Part shown: in pieces, positions 6,715 to 9,778 of the stretch
How positions within the stretch are numbered: position 1 is the first letter of the stretch
Layout of the letters: the number at the start of each line of letters is the position of its first letter
Source of the DNA: PBB1 sp031380885
GTDB taxonomy: Bacteria > Pseudomonadota > Gammaproteobacteria > Burkholderiales > Burkholderiaceae_C
DNA length: 9,778 nt
Reading direction: 5' to 3'
Assembly (NCBI GenBank): GCA_031380885.1
Contig: JANMXL010000086.1
Coordinates: forward strand, 1-9,778
Translations under genes and position numbers: made by a program
Notes under the pieces: model-generated
What the model was told of the DNA's origin: nothing
The model's input: the letters and a program-made list of their open reading frames with translations, nothing else
The model's database searches: none

Positions 6715-7521
6715 ATGGCCCAGACCATCAACACCAACGTTTCCTCATTGAACGCGCAACGCAACCTGTCGATGTCGCAAGGCTCGCTGGCGACCTCGAT
6801 GCAGCGTTTGTCTTCGGGTTTGCGCGTCAACAATTCAAAAGACGACGCCGCGGGGCTGGCGATTGCCGACCGCATGAATGCGCAGGTGCGCGGCATCAAC
6901 GTCGCGATCCGCAATGCCAACGACGGCATCTCGCTGGCGCAAACCGCTGAAGGCGCGCTGTCCACCGCGACCGACGTGTTGCAACGCATGCGCGAGCTGG
7001 CGGTGCAGGCGCAAAACGGCACCAACGGCACCTCGGATCGGGCCAACCTCGACGCCGAATACCAGCAGCTCAGCAGCGAGATCAGCCGCATCGCGACGCA
7101 GACCAAATTCAACGGCAACGCGATCGTCGGCGCCAGCGCCGGGCCGGTGATTTTTCAGATCGGCGCCAACAACGGCGACACCCTGACCATCACCACCTCG
7201 ACCATCGTCGGGGTGACTGGCGACCTGACCACCCAGGCCAACGCCTCGACCGCGCTGGCCGCGATCGACACGCAGCTCGATGTGATCACGACCCAGCGCG
7301 CGGTCTACGGTGCGTCGATGAACCGGTTTCAGTTCGCCATCTCCAGTTTGCAGATCACCGGCGAGAACCAGAGCGCAGCGCGCGGCCGCATCATGGACGC
7401 CGACTTCGCGGTGGAAACCGCCAACCTGTCACGCGCGCAGATTCTTCAGCAAGCCGGCACCGCGATGGTGGCGCAGGCCAACCAGTTGCCGCAGCAGGTG
7501 CTGCAGTTGCTCCAGCGTTGA
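6715..7521 (+). CDS. fliC: Flagellin, second copy
   Basis: The 268-residue product aligns with the first flagellin without gaps through residue 265; I count about 42 substitutions, so about 84% identity. Both D0/D1 ends are present (AQTINTNVSSLNAQRNLS at 2-19; NLSRAQILQQAGTAMVAQAN at 237-256), and the end is LLQR rather than LLR. Differences cluster at residues 141-192, the short surface-facing middle (for example TTTLTT in copy one against TSTIVG here at 161-166), and near the ends. Like its paralogue it lacks D2/D3. AGGAG at 6702-6706 lies 8 bases before the ATG; an in-frame GTG at 6706 overlaps that site and is not the start. It follows a terminator and has its own, poorer sigma-28-like promoter, so it may be the minor or conditionally used subunit (inference). 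No intrinsic terminator follows it, so it may read through into fliD. Confidence 0.97.
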   Translation: MAQTINTNVSSLNAQRNLSMSQGSLATSMQRLSSGLRVNNSKDDAAGLAIADRMNAQVRGINVAIRNANDGISLAQTAEGALSTATDVLQRMRELAVQAQNGTNGTSDRANLDAEYQQLSSEISRIATQTKFNGNAIVGASAGPVIFQIGANNGDTLTITTSTIVGVTGDLTTQANASTALAAIDTQLDVITTQRAVYGASMNRFQFAISSLQITGENQSAARGRIMDADFAVETANLSRAQILQQAGTAMVAQANQLPQQVLQLLQR

Positions 7522-7554
7522 TTCGAAGCACTTCACAAGTCAGCGCAGGGCGCG

Positions 7555-7583
7555 GCTCAAGTCGCGCGCGGCGCGGCCGATAG
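7555..7583 (+). promoter_or_regulatory. Sigma-28 (FliA) promoter of fliD
   Basis: GC-TCAAGTCG (7555-7564), an exact 11-base spacer, then GCCGATAG (7576-7583), which matches seven of eight positions of the -10 consensus. Predicted start near 7590, giving a leader of about 90 bases. Confidence 0.85.
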
Positions 7584-7618
7584 CCTGATCAGCACCGATC
7601 GAACGACGCGTCGGAAGC

Positions 7619-7652
7619 GGCGCCGCTGAACCGCATCGGGTTCGTCGGCGCC
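7619..7652 (+). promoter_or_regulatory. Two-tier hairpin in the fliD leader
   Basis: GGCGCCG (7619-7625) pairs with CGGCGCC (7646-7652); after a two-by-two internal loop (CT/GT), GAACC (7628-7632) pairs with GGTTC (7639-7643) around the loop GCATCG. All 12 pairs are Watson-Crick. It ends 14 bases before the AAGGAG ribosome site and has no T-run after it, so it is a leader structure rather than a terminator. A role in controlling fliD translation or mRNA stability is possible but not shown. Confidence 0.5.
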
Positions 7653-7678
7653 TGTTGTCGTGGAGCAAGGAGTCACGC

Positions 7679-9127
7679 ATGGCCACCATCAGTTCCGCCG
7701 GTCTCGGCAGCGGCCTGGACGTCGCATCCATCATTTCGCAGCTGATGGCGATCGAGCGTCAGCCGCAAAACAACCTGGTCGCCGCCGCCACCAAGATTCA
7801 GACGCAGATTTCCGAGGTCGGCAAGATCACCAGTGCGGTGTCCAAGCTGCGCGACCTCAGCTCCAAGCTGTCGTCGGGCACGTTCTGGCAGCAAACCAGC
7901 GTCAGCTCGAGCAACGCGGCGGTCGGCGTGACCACCAGCAGCAGCGCGCTGGCCGCCAACTATTCGGTGGAGGTTCAGCAACTGGCCGGCGCGCAGTCGC
8001 TGTTGGCCGGGCAAACCTTCGCCTCGTCCAGCGCCGCCGTCGGCACCGGCACCGTGACGCTGGAGATGGGCACCTGGGGCGCCGGGCAAACCAGCTTCGC
8101 GCCCCGCACGCCAGCGGCCACCGCCAGCGTCGTGGTCGCTGCGACCGACACGGTCGAGACCCTGCGCGACAAGATCAACGCCGCCGGGCTCGGTGTGACG
8201 GCCAGCATCCTGACCGACGCGTCGGGCGCGCGCTTGGTGATGCGATCTAAAGACACTGGCGCGGCCAACGGCTTTCGGGTCAGCGTGGGCAGCAGTCCGG
8301 GCACCCTCGGCCTGCCGGCACCGGCGTCCGGCGGCGTCACCAGCCTGGCCTTCGACCCGTCCGTCGGTTCGAACAGCGCCAGCCAGAAAACCGCTGCCGC
8401 CAACTCGCGCGCCACCCTCGACGGCGTCGCGGTGACCTCGGCCAGCAACACGCTGCCCGACCTGCTCGAAGGCCTGTCGCTGACGCTCACCGCCGTCACC
8501 ACCGCCGCGGTCAATGTCAAGGTGTCGGGCGACACCGAGTCGATCAAGAAAACACTGACCGAGTTTGCCGCTGCCTACACCGACTTGTTCAAGCTGATCG
8601 CCACCGACACCAAGTACGACGCGGCGGCCCGCAGGGGCGGACCGCTGCAAGGTGACGGCGCGATCATCGCGATGCAGGGCAAATTGCGCGGCCTGCTCAG
8701 CACTGGCTCGACCGGCTCGACCGCGTACTCGCGGCTGTCCGATGTCGGGCTGGAGCAGCAGCGCGACGGCAGCCTGACGGTCAACACGACGCGGCTCGAC
8801 CAGGGGCTGGCGAACCTGCCGCAGATGCGCGCGCTGTTTGCCAACACCACCGTGGGCGATGCCGGCGCGGAAGGCTTCGGGCGCCGCTTTCGCAGCATCG
8901 CCGACGACCAACTGAACACCGGCGGCACGCTGACCTCGCGCACCAGTGGGCTCAACGACAAATTGCAGCGCAACCAGAAGTCGCAGGACGCGATGGAGCA
9001 GCGGCTCGCGCAGACGCAAAAACGCCTGCAGGCCCAGTACGGCGCGCTCGACACCAAGATCGCGTCACTCAATGGCTTGGCCGGCTACGTGAGCCAGCAG
9101 GTCGCGCAGTGGAACCGACCGGGTTGA
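7679..9127 (+). CDS. fliD: Flagellar filament cap protein FliD (HAP2)
   Basis: The 482-residue product is the filament cap, which sits at the distal tip and helps exported flagellin fold and insert. The N-terminal domain begins ISSAGLGSGLDVASIISQLM (4-23), the classic FliD start, followed by a helix of hydrophobic heptads to about 65. The variable outer region is about 75-245, rich in Ser, Thr, Ala and Gly. The C-terminal domain (about 245-470) has SLTLTAVTTAAVNVKVSGD, the LQGDGAI segment around 322-329, SRLSDVGLEQQRDGSLTVN, and the terminal coiled coil (about 423-475) ending TQKRLQAQYGALDTKIASLN. Length is normal for the family. AAGGAG at 7667-7672 lies 6 bases before the ATG; an in-frame TTG at 7655 is not needed. 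It has its own sigma-28 promoter and lies between flagellin and fliS, as in many Burkholderiales. Confidence 0.97.
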   Translation: MATISSAGLGSGLDVASIISQLMAIERQPQNNLVAAATKIQTQISEVGKITSAVSKLRDLSSKLSSGTFWQQTSVSSSNAAVGVTTSSSALAANYSVEVQQLAGAQSLLAGQTFASSSAAVGTGTVTLEMGTWGAGQTSFAPRTPAATASVVVAATDTVETLRDKINAAGLGVTASILTDASGARLVMRSKDTGAANGFRVSVGSSPGTLGLPAPASGGVTSLAFDPSVGSNSASQKTAAANSRATLDGVAVTSASNTLPDLLEGLSLTLTAVTTAAVNVKVSGDTESIKKTLTEFAAAYTDLFKLIATDTKYDAAARRGGPLQGDGAIIAMQGKLRGLLSTGSTGSTAYSRLSDVGLEQQRDGSLTVNTTRLDQGLANLPQMRALFANTTVGDAGAEGFGRRFRSIADDQLNTGGTLTSRTSGLNDKLQRNQKSQDAMEQRLAQTQKRLQAQYGALDTKIASLNGLAGYVSQQVAQWNRPG

Positions 9128-9157
9128 GCTGCCCCGGCCAACGGGGCGCTCGGCAGC
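9128..9157 (+). repeat. Hairpin directly after the fliD stop codon, without a T-run
   Basis: GCTGCC (9128-9133) pairs with GGCAGC (9152-9157), or alternatively CCCCG (9132-9136) pairs with CGGGG (9142-9146) around GCCAA. There is no T-run downstream, so it is at best a weak or Rho-assisted end of the fliD message. The fliS promoter follows 36 bases later. Confidence 0.35.
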
Positions 9158-9192
9158 CCGCGAAAAGCGACCGATGCGTGAGCCGCGGGACA

Positions 9193-9221
9193 GCTCAAGT
9201 CACTCGGGGCCCCGCCGATAT
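9193..9221 (+). promoter_or_regulatory. Sigma-28 (FliA) promoter of fliS
   Basis: GC-TCAAGTCA (9193-9202), an exact 11-base spacer, then GCCGATAT (9214-9221), seven of eight consensus positions. Predicted start near 9228, so the fliS leader would be only about 25 bases. Confidence 0.85.
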
Positions 9222-9253
9222 TCAGTACAGCAACCTCCACTGAATCGGACACC

Positions 9254-9685
9254 ATGTTTGCAGCCACCTACTCCGCCCCACGCCACCTGCCGTCGCTGGC
9301 CTGCGCCTACCAGCGCGTCGGCACCGAGACCGGCATTTCAGGCGCCAGTCCGCACAAGCTGATCGAGTTGTTGTTCGACGGGTTTCATGAAGCCATCGCC
9401 CAGGCGCGAGGCGCCTTGCGCAGTCGGCAGATCGAAGCCAAGGGCCGCGCCATCGGCCGGGCCATGCGCATCGTCGATGAAGGACTGCACGCGGGTCTGG
9501 ACATGGCGGTCGGCGGCGCGCTGGCGGCCGATCTGGGCGCGCTCTACACCTACGTCGAACTGCGTCTGATGCACGCGAATTTGCACAACGACGAGGCGGC
9601 GCTGGATGAATGCCTGCAGTTGATCGAGCCGGTTCGTAGCGCCTGGGCGGCCATCGGTCCGCAGGTCAACGGCCTGCGCCGGTGA
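9254..9685 (+). CDS. fliS: Flagellin export chaperone FliS
   Basis: The 143-residue product is a cytoplasmic helical-bundle chaperone that binds the C-terminal helices of flagellin and keeps it unpolymerised until export. Diagnostic blocks are present: AYQRVGTETGISGASPHKLI at about 18-37, ELLFDGFHEAIAQARGAL (38-55), the helix ending AMRIVDEGLHAGLDMAVGGALAADL near 69-93, LYTYVELRLMHANLHND (about 96-113) and a final helix containing PVRSAWAAI. Length is slightly above the usual 125-135. The N-terminal residues before Tyr19 are variable in the family. The ribosome site is weak (only GGA at 9247-9249). It has its own sigma-28 promoter and is followed after 38 bases by probable fliT, with which it likely shares a message. 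Confidence 0.96.
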   Translation: MFAATYSAPRHLPSLACAYQRVGTETGISGASPHKLIELLFDGFHEAIAQARGALRSRQIEAKGRAIGRAMRIVDEGLHAGLDMAVGGALAADLGALYTYVELRLMHANLHNDEAALDECLQLIEPVRSAWAAIGPQVNGLRR

Positions 9686-9723
9686 GCCCCGCCCTTCACA
9701 CCGTCTGCCCGGGATTCGATGCC

Positions 9724-9778
9724 ATGCACTCTCAACTGCTTAACTACTACGAAGCCATCGAACGTGCCAGCCAGGACA
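9724..9778 (+). CDS. fliT: Probable flagellar chaperone FliT, first 18 codons (runs off the right edge)
   Basis: The visible residues read MHSQLLNYYEAIERASQD. The pattern of a short N-terminus with LLxxYExIExAS is what betaproteobacterial FliT (the FliD export chaperone) proteins show, and fliT normally follows fliS, so the assignment rests on both. The ATG at 9724 is favoured over an out-of-frame ATG at 9719. The 38-base gap from fliS holds no clear promoter or strong ribosome site, so co-transcription and perhaps translational coupling with fliS are likely. Confidence 0.7.
   Translation, partial: MHSQLLNYYEAIERASQD

Noticed and set aside
7585..7613. Palindromes CTGATCAG and CGACGCGTCG in the fliD leader as operator sites
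   Set aside because: They are short and common at this GC content, and no matching copies occur at the other filament promoters.

Overview
The window is GC-rich DNA with the codon use of a flagellated betaproteobacterium, most likely of the order Burkholderiales (flagellin ends and the fliC-fliD-fliS-fliT order fit Comamonadaceae or Leptothrix/Rubrivivax-like groups; this placement is inference from protein appearance, not a database search). It is a flagellar filament locus joined head to head with a set of sugar-transfer genes.

Left half, all on the minus strand, in transcription order: a family 2 glycosyltransferase with a helical C-terminal tail (5285-4215); an O-GlcNAc-transferase-like (SPINDLY/GT41) protein with N-terminal TPR-like repeats (4096-2156); a two-domain protein that joins a GT-B-like glycosyltransferase to a SAM-dependent methyltransferase (2032-458); and, after a 181-base gap, the first 92 codons of an alpha/beta hydrolase that runs off the left edge (276-1).

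Right half, all on the plus strand: two short flagellin paralogues (5698-6501 and 6715-7521), which align without gaps and differ at about 42 of 267 positions; fliD, the filament cap (7679-9127); fliS, the flagellin export chaperone (9254-9685); and the first 18 codons of a probable fliT (9724 to the right edge). A strong intrinsic terminator follows the first flagellin. Each of the four complete plus-strand genes is preceded by a sigma-28 (FliA) type promoter. All four -35 regions contain the same 7-mer GCTCAAG; the -10 is near consensus for fliC1, fliD and fliS and poor for fliC2.

The 412-base divergent region (5286-5697) holds the first flagellin promoter and a long leader of about 225 bases with several inverted repeats. 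The fliD leader contains a two-tier hairpin. The simplest reading is that the minus-strand genes build and methylate a glycan attached to Ser/Thr of the flagellins, while the plus-strand genes make, chaperone and cap the filament. The glycosylation role is inferred from gene context and family; the filament gene calls are direct. I saw no tRNA, rRNA, CRISPR array, insertion sequence or phage attachment site.
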